DNA of 64,000 nt from Nocardioides gilvus (GCF_003194605.1 NZ_QHKY01000004.1:372001-436000); one strand, 5' to 3'; numbered from the stretch's first letter, positions 16,507-25,399 are shown. Notes: generated by a model from the letters alone, not told the origin. Program-made: numbers and translations.

Positions 16507-16905
16507 ATGCAGATCAGCACCCGCATCGCCGCAGCCGTCGCCGCGGCCGCCCTGTCCTTCGCGTCGCTCGCCGCGCCCGCATCCGCTGCCCAGCCGGTGC
16601 CCGCCGAGCCCTGCGCCAAGGAGCAGGTCAAGGTCGAGAAGGCCGAGGCCGCCCTGGAGCGCGTGACCGCGGTCTTCGACAAGGCCCAGGCCAAGGTGAA
16701 GAAGGCCAAGAAGGCCGTCACCAAGGCCGAGGGCAAGAAGAAGGCCAAGGTGAAGGTGAAAAAGGCCAAGAAGGCTCTCGCCGTCGCCAAGAAGGAGCGC
16801 GTGAAGGTGAAGAAGGCCAAGAAGGCGCAGCAGCAGCGCGTCGCCAGGACCGCGCAGCGTCTTGCTGACTGCCTCGCGAAGGAAGCACCGCCCGCGGAGA
16901 GCTGA
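16507..16905 (+). CDS. Secreted lysine-rich coiled-coil protein
   Basis: The 132-residue product has a clear signal peptide (cleavage likely after ASA, residue 27). The mature part is strongly basic, with three KVKKAKKA repeats near residues 63-107. Two cysteines (36 and 122) flank the coiled coil and could join its ends. GAGG lies 9 bases before the ATG. I do not recognise a family; it could bind polyanions such as teichoic acid or DNA (inference). Confidence 0.75.
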   Translation: MQISTRIAAAVAAAALSFASLAAPASAAQPVPAEPCAKEQVKVEKAEAALERVTAVFDKAQAKVKKAKKAVTKAEGKKKAKVKVKKAKKALAVAKKERVKVKKAKKAQQQRVARTAQRLADCLAKEAPPAES

Positions 16906-16930
16906 CTCAAGCTGGGTTGAGGGGAGCGGG

Positions 16931-16952
16931 CGGCGAGACTTCGGTCTCGCCG
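16931..16952. terminator. Bidirectional terminator hairpin
   Basis: CGGCGAGAC-TTCG-GTCTCGCCG is a perfect 9-base stem with a TTCG tetraloop, followed by TCCGTTTCTT on the plus strand. It lies between the Lys-rich protein gene and the convergent sigma factor gene and can serve both. Confidence 0.85.
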
Positions 16953-16977
16953 TCCGTTTCTTGCGTCCGCGGGATGG

Positions 16978-17568
16978 TCAGGAGGCGGCGGCAGAGCCCG
17001 GTTCGGAGCGGGGCTCCCGCTCGCGGACGACCTCCAGGCGTGGTGCGGTGACCAAGTCCCGCAACCGCTTGAGGCCGCGGTGGCGAGCCACCCGCAGCGA
17101 GACTCGGCTGATGCCAAGGATCTCTGCTGCGGTGGCGTAGTCGATCCCGAGCCCGTAGACCAGTCCGATCACGGACCGCTCCCGGGGCGGGAGCGAGGAG
17201 AGTTGCGAACGCACCCAGTCGTTGGCCAGGACGTCGACATGGGGACCTTCGACCGCTCCGAGGAGCTCCGTCACGTCTCCGGGGGACGTGGCGCGCCGGT
17301 CGGACGTACGTCGGGCGGTGAGGCTCAGGCGCCGTGCGATCCCGAAGAGCCATCCCGCGAAGTCAGAGGTGGAGCCTTCGAAGTCAGCGATCTTCTGGGC
17401 GGCCACGAACCAGGCCTCACCAGCGATGTCCTCGGGCGAGGCCATCGTGTCGCCCGTGGGTCGCGTCTGCAACCACACCACGAGTCGTCCGCCGTGTTGG
17501 CGGTACAGGACTCGCCAGGCGTCGGGGTTGCCCTCCTTGGCGAGGGCGACGATTGCGTCGTCGGTCAT
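16978..17568 (-). CDS. Sigma-70 family (ECF-type) RNA polymerase sigma factor
   Basis: The 196-residue product has sigma region 2 (EDIAGEAWFVAAQKIADFEGS...GWLFGIARR) and region 4 (LPPRERSVIGLVYGLGIDYATAAEILGIS) with no extra domain. It is encoded immediately after a membrane protein gene, with an ATGA overlap. That partner is probably its anti-sigma factor, though the order is the reverse of the usual one. Confidence 0.88.
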   Translation of the reverse strand: MTDDAIVALAKEGNPDAWRVLYRQHGGRLVVWLQTRPTGDTMASPEDIAGEAWFVAAQKIADFEGSTSDFAGWLFGIARRLSLTARRTSDRRATSPGDVTELLGAVEGPHVDVLANDWVRSQLSSLPPRERSVIGLVYGLGIDYATAAEILGISRVSLRVARHRGLKRLRDLVTAPRLEVVREREPRSEPGSAAAS

Positions 17569-18404
17569 CGGCGTACGCCCCCGCTCCCCAGCGAGCCAGT
17601 GGCTGGGGCGGTGTCCTCAGCGGGAGCCCTGCCTCGGCTCTTGGGAGTGACCGGGTTGCCGTCCGTCTTCTCTGCCTGCTCCGCGGGCCTGGACTCGGGG
17701 TCCGGCTTCTCCTGGGCCTCGGGCTCGGAGTCCGTCTTGCCCTTGTCCTTGTCCTCGTTCCTGGTTGTGGACCCTGACTTTTCCTGCGCGCCGTCCCGGC
17801 GCTTCTCGGACCTCGTGTCGCCCCGGTCCTTGGTCTGGTCCTTGGTGTGATCCTTGGTCTGGCCGCCGCCCTGCTTGACGCCGTCACCCGAGCCGTTGCC
17901 CTGGCCACCGTTGCCCTTCTCATCGCCCCGGCCGACGTCGTCACCCGGAGTGCTCTTGCCGTCCTCGCCCGGGGTGTCCGGGCCGGTCGCCTCGTCGCGC
18001 TCGCGCGGGTTCGCCTCGCCCGCGCCAGCCTCGCCCTGGTCTGTCTTGCCCGGGCCGTCTTCACCCGAATTCCCTTCAGGTCCGGCCTCGTCCGTTCCGG
18101 GCATGTCGGTGCCGGGCGCGTCCGTGTCGTCAGTCCCGGATGAGTCCCCCGGCGCCACGGGAGCTGGCGCCTCCTGACGCGGCGACGGCAGTCCGGGCAC
18201 CTCGATCACTCCGGTGGCCCACGCGCCGCCGACCGAGGCCAGGAGCGCACCCGCAGCAACGGCGGAGACCGGGACCAGACGACGACCTCGACCAGCAGGC
18301 GCGGACGGCGCGCTCGTCCGCGCCATCTCGGACAACTGGTGCACGAGGTGGTCGGGTGGCTCGAGCTCTGGGGCTGCGAGTCGCAGGTCTGGTGGAGTGA
18401 TCAT
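17565..18404 (-). CDS. Single-pass membrane protein with long charged, low-complexity tail (putative anti-sigma factor)
   Basis: The product is 279 residues from the ATG at 18404. About 45 N-terminal residues are cytoplasmic (PPDHLVHQLSEMARTS), followed by one membrane segment near residues 46-65. The remaining about 200 residues are rich in Asp, Glu, Gly, Lys and Thr, with short TKD repeats, and look disordered. No zinc-binding HxxxCxxC is visible. Translational coupling with the sigma factor suggests an anti-sigma role, but the sequence alone does not prove it. Confidence 0.7.
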   Translation of the reverse strand: MITPPDLRLAAPELEPPDHLVHQLSEMARTSAPSAPAGRGRRLVPVSAVAAGALLASVGGAWATGVIEVPGLPSPRQEAPAPVAPGDSSGTDDTDAPGTDMPGTDEAGPEGNSGEDGPGKTDQGEAGAGEANPRERDEATGPDTPGEDGKSTPGDDVGRGDEKGNGGQGNGSGDGVKQGGGQTKDHTKDQTKDRGDTRSEKRRDGAQEKSGSTTRNEDKDKGKTDSEPEAQEKPDPESRPAEQAEKTDGNPVTPKSRGRAPAEDTAPATGSLGSGGVRR

Positions 18405-18569
18405 GGTCGCTGGCCTTCGTGGTTGGCGAGTCTCACGATAACTCGGGTCGATGGCGGCCCGGGGTCGTTCAGTGGTTCCGCACACCCAAGGGGACTTGCC
18501 CCGGCAATCCCCATACAGCGGTGATTCCTCTGCTCTTTAGGCTCTCAAACCGGCCGCACGCCTCAACTG

Positions 18570-18599
18570 ACCTCGATTCTGAACTTAATCATCAGAGGT
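18570..18599. promoter_or_regulatory. Operator-like inverted repeat upstream of hyuA
   Basis: In the AT-richer part of the 238-base gap, ACCTC-GAT-TCTGA on the left is mirrored by TCAGAGGT on the right. TCTGA/TCAGA have a 9-base spacer and ACCTC/GAGGT overlap them. It lies about 45 bases before the hyuA start and is a candidate site for the GntR regulator at the end of the operon. Confidence 0.4.
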
Positions 18600-18642
18600 A
18601 TTGATTTCTGGGTGTGGTCCGGGTCACCATGGAGATCCCCAA

Positions 18643-20748
18643 GTGACGACCCCAGAACGGATGAGCATGAAGCGAATCGGAGTCGACGTCGGTGGCACCT
18701 TCACCGACCTCGTGCTGTGGGACGACGACGGCACGGTCACCGTGCACAAGACGCCCTCGACCAATCATGATCCCTCGATCGGCACCATGGACGGCATCAG
18801 CGTCCTCGCCGAGCAGGCCGGGATCGATCCCAGCGAGATCGAGATGTTCTTCCACGGCACGACCGTGGCCACCAACATCGTTCTCGAACACAACGGCAGC
18901 GACGTCGGGATGATCACCACCGACGGCTTCCGCGACCTGCTCCACATCGCGCGCAAGAAGCGCCCGCTCAACTACTCCAACTACCAGGACCTGCCCTGGC
19001 AGAAGTGGCAGCTGGTCCCCCGGCGCAACCGACGTACGGTGCCCGAGCGGATCGCGGCGAACGGCGACGTCATCACCCCCCTCGATGACGAGGCCGTACG
19101 CCGTGAGGTGCGCCTGCTGCGCGAGCGCAAGGTGGCGGCCATCGCCGTCGCGTTCCTGCACGCCTACCGCAACCCCACGCACGAGCAGCGGGTCAAGGAG
19201 ATCATCCTCGAGGAGTACCCGGAGGTCTTCATCTCGCTCTCCAGCGAGGTGGCACCCCAGTACCGCGAGTACGAGCGCTTCTCCACGACCGCGCTGAACG
19301 CCTTCGTGGGCCCCAAGACGTCGACGTACGTGGCCAACCTCGCCAGGAAGGCAGCCGAGGCGCAGGTGGGCGAGGACGTCCACCTGATGACGTCGGCCGG
19401 TGGCCTGGTCACCTCTCGCAGCGCCAGCGAGATCCCGGTCTCCCTGCTGACCAGCGGCGTCGTCGCCGGCCTCCTGGGCGGGTGCGCGATCGGCAAGGCG
19501 TCGGGCTTCCCGAGCGTGATCACACTCGACGTGGGCGGCACCTCCGCCGACGTGGGCGTCGCCCCCGACGGTCGTCTGCGGATGAAGCACCTCCTCGACA
19601 CCCGGATCGGCGACTACCACGCCATGATCCCGATGGCCGAGGTCGACACCATCGGCGCCGGCGGCGGCTCGGTCGCCGTGGTCGACGAGGGCGGCATGTT
19701 CCGTGTCGGCCCGCGCAGCGCCGGCGCCTACCCGGGCCCGGCCTGCTACGACCGTGGCGGTGTCGAGCCCACCTCCACCGACGCCATGATGGTCATGGGC
19801 TGGCTGCGTGAGGACAGCTTCCTCTCCGGCACGATGGCGGTGAAGCCCGAGCTGGCCGTGGACGCGATCCGCGAGCACGTCGCCGAGAAGCTCGGCACCA
19901 GCCTCGAGAAGGCCGCGATGGGCATCTTCACTATCCTCGCCCACTCGATGACCGAGGCGATCAGCCTCCACTCCGTACGCAAGGGCTACGACCCGCGCGA
20001 CTTCTCCCTCGTCGCCGAGGGCGGCGCCGGCCCCCTCTACGCCTGGCAGATCGCCGAGCAGCTGGGCATCCCGCGCGTCATCGTGCCGGGCCACCCCGGG
20101 ATCACCTCCGCGGTGGGACTGCTGACCACCGACATCCGCTACGAGGTCCCCACCACGGTGTGGACGTCGTCGGACGAGCCGGACCTGGCGCTGATCCAGT
20201 CGGAGATGGACCGTCTCGCCTCCGAGGCCGGCAACCAGTTGCGGGCCGACGGCATCGGTGAGGGGGACGTGACCCTGGAGCGCAGCGTCGACTGTCGCTA
20301 CGTCGGTCAGGGCTACGAGCTGCGGGTGCCCGCTCCCGACGGTGAAATCACCGCCGAGTGGGTCCAGCAGGTCGCGGACGCCTTCCACGAGGCGCACGGA
20401 CGTACGTACTCCCAGCGCTTCGACGACAAGTCGGTCCAGCTCGTCAACATCCGGGTCACCGGCGTCGGCGCTGTGCCCCACGTCCAGATCCAGGAGATCG
20501 AGTCGGGTGGCACGGACGCGTCGGCCGCTCTGAAGACCACCACCCGCGCCCTCTTCTGGGAACGCGACTCCGCGGAGCCCATCTGGGTCGAGACCCCGGT
20601 ATTCCAGCGGGAGAAGCTGCTGGCGGGCAACACCTTCACCGGTCCCGCGATCGTCGAGCAGTTCGACTCCACCACCATCGTCGGCATCGGCCAGAAGGCA
20701 ACCGTCGACAAGGTCGGCCACATCATCATCGAAAGGGCTTCCGCATGA
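18643..20748 (+). CDS. hyuA: Hydantoinase/oxoprolinase family protein, subunit A
   Basis: The product is 701 residues from the GTG at 18643 with GGAG 8 bases upstream; ATGs at 18661 and 18667 are alternatives. The N terminus is the sugar-kinase-like ATP site DVGGTFTDLVLWD. Later signatures are FFHGTTVATNIVLE, TLDVGGTSADVGV and GAGGGSVAVVDEGG. Family members hydrolyse cyclic amides (hydantoins, 5-oxoproline) or carboxylate acetone-like substrates with ATP. It overlaps hyuB by four bases. The substrate cannot be read off; the amidase downstream suggests an amide or carbamoyl product. Confidence 0.92.
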   Translation: MTTPERMSMKRIGVDVGGTFTDLVLWDDDGTVTVHKTPSTNHDPSIGTMDGISVLAEQAGIDPSEIEMFFHGTTVATNIVLEHNGSDVGMITTDGFRDLLHIARKKRPLNYSNYQDLPWQKWQLVPRRNRRTVPERIAANGDVITPLDDEAVRREVRLLRERKVAAIAVAFLHAYRNPTHEQRVKEIILEEYPEVFISLSSEVAPQYREYERFSTTALNAFVGPKTSTYVANLARKAAEAQVGEDVHLMTSAGGLVTSRSASEIPVSLLTSGVVAGLLGGCAIGKASGFPSVITLDVGGTSADVGVAPDGRLRMKHLLDTRIGDYHAMIPMAEVDTIGAGGGSVAVVDEGGMFRVGPRSAGAYPGPACYDRGGVEPTSTDAMMVMGWLREDSFLSGTMAVKPELAVDAIREHVAEKLGTSLEKAAMGIFTILAHSMTEAISLHSVRKGYDPRDFSLVAEGGAGPLYAWQIAEQLGIPRVIVPGHPGITSAVGLLTTDIRYEVPTTVWTSSDEPDLALIQSEMDRLASEAGNQLRADGIGEGDVTLERSVDCRYVGQGYELRVPAPDGEITAEWVQQVADAFHEAHGRTYSQRFDDKSVQLVNIRVTGVGAVPHVQIQEIESGGTDASAALKTTTRALFWERDSAEPIWVETPVFQREKLLAGNTFTGPAIVEQFDSTTIVGIGQKATVDKVGHIIIERASA

Positions 20749-22565
20749 GCAAGGACGTCATGCCCACGACCGGTGTCTCGCTGGCCGGTGAGGCCACCCG
20801 CACCTGGAACGACGTCGACGTCGACCCGATCACCCTCAGGGTCATCGGCGGCGCCCTCGACTCCACCGCCAAGGAGATGGCGCAGGTCCTCTACCGGATG
20901 GCCTACTCCAGCCTGATCCGGGAGTCGGAGGACCTCGGCGCAGGTCTCTTCGACGTCAACGGCCGCGAGCTCTGCGAGTCCGACTCGACGCCGATGCACT
21001 GCGGCTCGATCCCGGCCTACATCCGCGGCATCAACCGCCGTCTGGCCGGCACCTACAAGCCCGGCGACGTGGTGCTGCACAACCACCCGTACCACGGTGC
21101 GGCGCACTCGCCGGACTACGGCGTCGTCATCCCGATCTTCTGGGAGGGCGAGCACGTCGGCTTCGCCGGGTGCACCGGCCACGTCTCCGACATCGGCGGC
21201 AACTTCCCCGGGCTCTGCATGGACGTCGTCGACGTCTGGGCCGAGGGCAAGCTGATCGACTCGATGAAGATCTACGACGCGGGCGTGCGCAACGACTCGC
21301 TGATCCAGCACATCCTGGACAACGTCCGGACCCCGGAGCAGAACCGTGGCGACCTCGAGGCACTCATCGCCTCGGCCCGGATCGGCGAGAAGCGTTTCGT
21401 CGAGATGCTCGAGAAGTACGGCCTCGACGTGGTGATGAGCTCGGCCGAGCGGTGGATGGACTACTCCGAGGAGATGTTGCGCTCCCGGATCCGGGCCATC
21501 CCCGACGGCAGCTACTCCGCCCCGGTGGGCTACCTGGACGACGACGGCAAGAACCGTGACGTGCCGGTGGCCGTGGCGGTTCGGGTGCAGGTCGAGGGCG
21601 ACGAGGTCCTCATCGACCTCACCGGGTCCAGTCCCCAGGTCCCGACGGCGTTCAACGTGCCGTTCGAGGGCTCGGTGCTCCCGGTGGCGGTCAGCGCGAT
21701 CCGCACGATCCTCCTGGACGAGGCCGTGATCGACGACTACGTGCCGCAGAACGACGGTTGCTTCCGGCCGGTGAAGGCGTACGCCCCCGAGGGCACGATC
21801 TTCAACCCGGACTTCCCGGCCTCCTGCTTCGCGCGCTTCTCGCAGGTCAACCGGGTCTTCGACTCGATCAACCTGGCGCTGGCGCCGGTCCTCCCGGACC
21901 ACGCGGTGGCCGGTTCGTCGGCGGCGCTCTGCGCGATCGCCTACTCGGGGCTGGCCGACGACGGCGAGTCCTACTGGGTCTACATCGAGATCAACGAGGG
22001 CTCCTACGGCGGGCGCCAGGGCAAGGACGGCATGGACGCCGTCGACACGCTGATGGCCAACACCCGCAACAACCCGATCGAGGAGCTCGAGCTCAACCAC
22101 GCGATGCGCGCGTTGCGCTACCAGTTGCGCGACGAGGCGCCGGCTCCCGGCCGGTGGCGCGGCGGCATCGGTAGCCACCGCAGCTGGCTGATGCTCACCG
22201 ACACCTTCCTGGGCTCGGAGGCCGACAACCGCTCCGACGCTCCGGCCGGTGCACTCGGGGGTCACGACGGCGTCTCGGGCTCGTTCGTCCGCAACGCGGG
22301 GACCGATCGCGAGGAGGTGCTCTACTCCAAGGTCACCCAGGAGATGATCAAGTCCGGCGACACCCTGGACATCAAGATGCCTTCGGGTGGTGGCTTCGGT
22401 GACCCGTTCGAGCGGGACGCCTTCCAGGTGCTCTCCGACGTGTGGGACGAGTACCTGAGTGCCGAGGACGCCGAGCGCGACTACGGCGTGGTCGTCGACA
22501 CCGAGACGTGGACGATCGACGAGGAGGCCACGGATCGGTTGCGGGCTGCGAGGGCCGCCGCCTGA
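20745..22565 (+). CDS. hyuB: Hydantoinase/oxoprolinase family protein, subunit B
   Basis: The 606-residue product starts at the ATG overlapping the hyuA stop. It matches HyuB: DPITLRVIGGALDSTAKEM, SLIRESEDLGAGLFD, and VVLHNHPYHGAAHSPDYGVVIPIF. The C terminus has MPSGGGFGDPFERD, the usual family ending. HyuA and HyuB together form the ATP-dependent enzyme. Confidence 0.92.
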   Translation: MSKDVMPTTGVSLAGEATRTWNDVDVDPITLRVIGGALDSTAKEMAQVLYRMAYSSLIRESEDLGAGLFDVNGRELCESDSTPMHCGSIPAYIRGINRRLAGTYKPGDVVLHNHPYHGAAHSPDYGVVIPIFWEGEHVGFAGCTGHVSDIGGNFPGLCMDVVDVWAEGKLIDSMKIYDAGVRNDSLIQHILDNVRTPEQNRGDLEALIASARIGEKRFVEMLEKYGLDVVMSSAERWMDYSEEMLRSRIRAIPDGSYSAPVGYLDDDGKNRDVPVAVAVRVQVEGDEVLIDLTGSSPQVPTAFNVPFEGSVLPVAVSAIRTILLDEAVIDDYVPQNDGCFRPVKAYAPEGTIFNPDFPASCFARFSQVNRVFDSINLALAPVLPDHAVAGSSAALCAIAYSGLADDGESYWVYIEINEGSYGGRQGKDGMDAVDTLMANTRNNPIEELELNHAMRALRYQLRDEAPAPGRWRGGIGSHRSWLMLTDTFLGSEADNRSDAPAGALGGHDGVSGSFVRNAGTDREEVLYSKVTQEMIKSGDTLDIKMPSGGGFGDPFERDAFQVLSDVWDEYLSAEDAERDYGVVVDTETWTIDEEATDRLRAARAAA

Positions 22566-22570
22566 ACACC

Positions 22571-23809
22571 GTGCTGGGAGGGGGTCTCGCGGCCCCCTCC
22601 CCCGACCGCCTGAGGGTGGACGAGCTCCTCAACTCCGTCATCACCTGGGTCCCCCCGGGTGAGCCGGAGGTGGGGCCGCTGTCCGGTCTCACGGTCGGGG
22701 TCAAGGACAACATCGAGGTCGGGGGCGTGCTCTCCACGTGCGCCTCCGACTTCTTCGCCGACCGCGTCGCCACCGAGGACGCAAGCGTCGTACGCCGGTT
22801 GCGCGCCGCGGGGGCCGACATCGTGGCCACCCTCAACCTGGCCGAGTTCGCGGTCGGCGTCACCTCGCAGAACTCGGCCGCCGGCGGCCCGCGCAATCCG
22901 TGGGACCCGAGTCGGGTGCCTGCCGGGTCGAGCGGTGGGTCCGGCGCAGCGGTGGCGGCCGGTCTGGTCGACGTGGCACTGGGCACCGACAGCGGAGGGT
23001 CGGTGCGTCTGCCGGCCGCAGCGTGCGGGGTGGTCGGTCTGCGGCCCACCCCGGGGGTGATGGACATGACGGGGGTCTACCCGGTCAGTCCGGACTTCGA
23101 CACGGTCGGCCCGATGGCCCGCACGGTGGACCTCGTCGCGCGTACGTTCGACGTGCTCAGCGAGGTGCCGCGACGCACAGCTGCCCCGCGGCGAGTGGGG
23201 GTGCCGCGCCACTTCGTCACCGACGACCTGGATCCAGGGGTCGTCGAGGTGATGGCCGGCTTCCGGAAGCACCTCGGCGAGCTCGGACTGGACCTGGTCG
23301 AGGTCGAGATCCCCCTGCACGCGCAGGCCCAGAGCCACGTCTACACGTTGCTCTACTCCGACCTCGCGAAGTTGCATGCTGAGCGGTTGGGCGAGCCGGA
23401 GCGTTTCCAGCCGGCGACTCTGCAGCGGGTGCGTCAGGGGCTGACGATCACCGACGACCAGCGGCGCTTCGCGGCCCGGGCCCGCAGCGACTTCCGGGCG
23501 GGGATGCGGGAGGTGCTCCAGACGGTCGACCTGGTGGTGACCCCGACGCTGCCGGTCGACGTACCGTCGGTGCAGGAGGAGGAGGCGGTGCTGCGGCAGT
23601 CGGTACGGCTGGGCCAGCTCTCCTACCCGTGGTCGTTGCACAACGGGCCGACGATGTCGCTGCCCGTGGGGTTCCACCCCGACTCCGGCATGCCGGTCGG
23701 CGCCCAGCTGACGGCCGCGCACTGCGACGAAGAGGTCCTCTTCGCCGTCGGTCGCCGCTACCAGGCGGAGACCGACTGGCACACCCGGCGTCCGCCCGTC
23801 TGCCTCTGA
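22571..23809 (+). CDS. Amidase signature family enzyme
   Basis: The product is about 412 residues. The Ser-cisSer-Lys triad is visible: Lys45 in VGVKDN, Ser120/121 in AGSSGGSG and Ser144 in DSGGSVRLPA. I place the start at the GTG at 22571, six bases after the hyuB stop, though no strong ribosome binding site is seen; a GTG at 22616 is possible. The family hydrolyses amide bonds. As third gene of the hyuAB operon it probably opens or trims the product of the hydantoinase-like enzyme. Confidence 0.88.
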   Translation: MLGGGLAAPSPDRLRVDELLNSVITWVPPGEPEVGPLSGLTVGVKDNIEVGGVLSTCASDFFADRVATEDASVVRRLRAAGADIVATLNLAEFAVGVTSQNSAAGGPRNPWDPSRVPAGSSGGSGAAVAAGLVDVALGTDSGGSVRLPAAACGVVGLRPTPGVMDMTGVYPVSPDFDTVGPMARTVDLVARTFDVLSEVPRRTAAPRRVGVPRHFVTDDLDPGVVEVMAGFRKHLGELGLDLVEVEIPLHAQAQSHVYTLLYSDLAKLHAERLGEPERFQPATLQRVRQGLTITDDQRRFAARARSDFRAGMREVLQTVDLVVTPTLPVDVPSVQEEEAVLRQSVRLGQLSYPWSLHNGPTMSLPVGFHPDSGMPVGAQLTAAHCDEEVLFAVGRRYQAETDWHTRRPPVCL

Positions 23810-23841
23810 TCAATCGAGGCAAGTCAGGCGAGCGCCGCAGG

Positions 23842-24549
23842 TCACTGCTCGGTGCCGGTGAGCAGCGCCATCTCCTTGTACGCGTCCTCGAGACGGTGGA
23901 GGTGGCGCTGCATCCGTGACATGGCGGCCAGCGAGTCCTGCGACTCGATGGCCGCCATGATCGCGCGGTGGTCGGCCTGGGAGGTCTCCCAGAAGTCGGA
24001 CGCGGTGCGTTCGGGCACGAAGCGTCGGCTCAGCACCCGGAAGACGGGGGCACAGACCAGCTCCAGCATCGGGTTGCCGGAGGCCTGCAGGATCTGCATG
24101 TGGAAGTCCTGGTGTCCGGCGTAGTCAGTCTCCAGTGCGGCCGACTCGACGGAGCGGCGCATGGCCTCCATCTGCTCCTGGCTGCGGTGACTCGCAGCGT
24201 GCCCGGCTGCGTGCACCTCGGTGAGCTGACGTACGTCCATGAGCTGCTCGACAGTGACCTCCAACGCCGCGGCCATCAGCGCCACGCTGTGCTCGAGGTG
24301 GGAGGTGATGGTGGCGACGTCCGGGCTGGCCACGAAGGTGCCGCCGGTGGTGCCACGCGTCGTGAAGACGAGGTTTTCGCTGGCGAGCGTACGCATCGCT
24401 TCACGGATCGTGCTGCGACTGTTGCCGGAGGACTCGATCAGCTCAGCCTCGCTCGGCAGCCGTTCTCCGGGCGCGAATTCACCGGAGAGGATCCGTCGCC
24501 GGATCTCGGATGCAACCACCTCGTAGGCGGGGAGCTTCACCTCGGCCAT
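23842..24549 (-). CDS. GntR-family regulator, FadR subfamily
   Basis: The product is 235 residues from the ATG at 24549. The N-terminal winged helix reads AYEVVASEIRRRILSGEFAPGERLPSEAEL, then SRSTIREAMRTLASENLV. The C-terminal FCD helical domain (HQDFHMQILQASGNPMLELV) binds a carboxylic-acid ligand, usually with a metal. It is convergent with the hyuAB-amidase operon and is its likely regulator. Its own ribosome binding site lies in a hairpin. Confidence 0.92.
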   Translation of the reverse strand: MAEVKLPAYEVVASEIRRRILSGEFAPGERLPSEAELIESSGNSRSTIREAMRTLASENLVFTTRGTTGGTFVASPDVATITSHLEHSVALMAAALEVTVEQLMDVRQLTEVHAAGHAASHRSQEQMEAMRRSVESAALETDYAGHQDFHMQILQASGNPMLELVCAPVFRVLSRRFVPERTASDFWETSQADHRAIMAAIESQDSLAAMSRMQRHLHRLEDAYKEMALLTGTEQ

Positions 24550-24555
24550 GCACGT

Positions 24556-24586
24556 CCTTCCGTCCTCGCAAGTCAATCACGGAAGG
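24556..24586 (-). promoter_or_regulatory. Hairpin sequestering the GntR ribosome binding site
   Basis: In the minus-strand leader CCTTCCGT and ACGGAAGG form a perfect 8-base stem around a 15-base loop. The GGAAGG of the 3' arm is the Shine-Dalgarno sequence, 6 bases before the ATG. The stem would block translation unless melted or bound; as DNA it could also be the GntR operator. Confidence 0.6.
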
Positions 24587-24656
24587 CCGTCAGGGCCCGA
24601 GGACGACGCGCCCGCACGCTGACCGCTCCCCCGCTCACAGACCCTCATGTCCGGGC

Positions 24657-24685
24657 TTGATTTCGTCGGCTCTGTCGTCTAGATA
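24657..24685 (+). promoter_or_regulatory. Sigma70-type promoter of hsp20 (first copy)
   Basis: TTGATT (24657-24662) and TAGATA (24680-24685) have the optimal 17-base spacing. This is the best -35/-10 pair I saw in the window. The predicted leader is about 60 bases, ending in AGGAGG just before the gene. Confidence 0.75.
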
Positions 24686-24752
24686 GAAATGTGTAAGTGC
24701 TGAACAGGCCGAGGGCCTGGTGCCCTCGCGATCAGAACCAGGAGGACATGTG

Positions 24753-25232
24753 ATGTTGATCCGTACCGCTGACCCGTTCCGTGACCTCGATCGTCTGGCC
24801 CAGCAGGTGCTCGGCACGACCAACCGGCCGGCCGTGATGCCGATGGATGCCTGGCGCGAGGGTGAGCGCTTCATCATCGAGTTCGACCTGCCCGGGGTCT
24901 CACCAGAGAGCATCGACCTCGACGTGGAGCGCAACGTGCTCACGATCCGTGCCGAGCGCGTGGCTCGCAACGGCGACTGGGAGTCCTTGGCGTCCGAGCG
25001 GCCCAAGGGTGCCTTCAGCCGCCAGTTGGTGCTCGGGGACAACCTCGACCTGGACGCGATCGAAGCGGCGTACACCGGCGGCGTGCTGCGCCTGGTCGTG
25101 CCGGTCACGGAAAAGGCCAAGCCGCGCAAGATCCAGGTGAACGTCGAGTCGGGCGACGACAACCGCACCGCCATCGGCAGCGCGGAGCAGCCGGAGCAGC
25201 CTGAGCAGCCGGAGCACATGCATGCTGGCTGA
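24753..25232 (+). CDS. Hsp20/alpha-crystallin small heat shock protein
   Basis: The product is 159 residues from the ATG at 24753 behind AGGAGG. It has a short N-terminal arm, then the alpha-crystallin domain ([30 protein letters not shown] to [10 protein letters not shown]). The tail has four near-repeats of Glu-Gln-Pro (from gagcagccg units) before HMHAG. Small heat shock proteins hold unfolding proteins without ATP. It is the first of two in the island and has its own promoter. Confidence 0.92.
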   Translation: MLIRTADPFRDLDRLAQQVLGTTNRPAVMPMDAWREGERFIIEFDLPGVSPESIDLDVERNVLTIRAERVARNGDWESLASERPKGAFSRQLVLGDNLDLDAIEAAYTGGVLRLVVPVTEKAKPRKIQVNVESGDDNRTAIGSAEQPEQPEQPEHMHAG

Positions 25233-25245
25233 GTCTGCGTGATCT

Positions 25246-25279
25246 CCCGGGAGCCTGACCGGTAGGGAAGGCTCCCGGG
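25246..25279 (+). terminator. Hairpin terminator after hsp20
   Basis: CCCGGGAGCCT and AGGCTCCCGGG are perfect 11-base arms with a 12-base loop, starting 14 bases after the hsp20 stop. There is no T-tract, which is common for actinobacterial terminators. Confidence 0.7.
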
Positions 25280-25356
25280 CTCACGTCCGGATCCCAGTGC
25301 TTGCGGCCCGTCGCCAGCAAGGGCTGCGCTTTGTCCCTAGACTCCCCACCGGTAGC

Positions 25357-25370
25357 AGGACGCACGTCCC
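25357..25370. promoter_or_regulatory. DosR-box-like inverted repeat before the PAP2 gene
   Basis: AGGAC-GCAC-GTCCC has the DosR layout (GGGAC-N4-GTCCC) with one arm mismatch. It ends 29 bases before the PAP2 ATG. The spacer does not match the AT-rich mycobacterial consensus, and no -10 is visible after it, so this is a weak call. Confidence 0.3.
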
Positions 25371-25399
25371 ACAGCGGGATCACGACGAAGGCGAGCAAG

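Noticed and set aside
18592..20721. A 709-codon open frame antisense to hyuA
   Set aside because: High-GC genes often leave the opposite strand open. The hyuA frame has clear family motifs, while this one has none and is Asp/Gly/Val/His-rich noise.
20313..22265. A 650-codon open frame antisense to hyuB
   Set aside because: Same GC artefact; no recognisable domain, and it is phase-locked to the hyuB codons.
25338..25343. TAGACT as a -10 element for the PAP2 gene
   Set aside because: No -35 at proper spacing could be found, so I did not call a promoter there.
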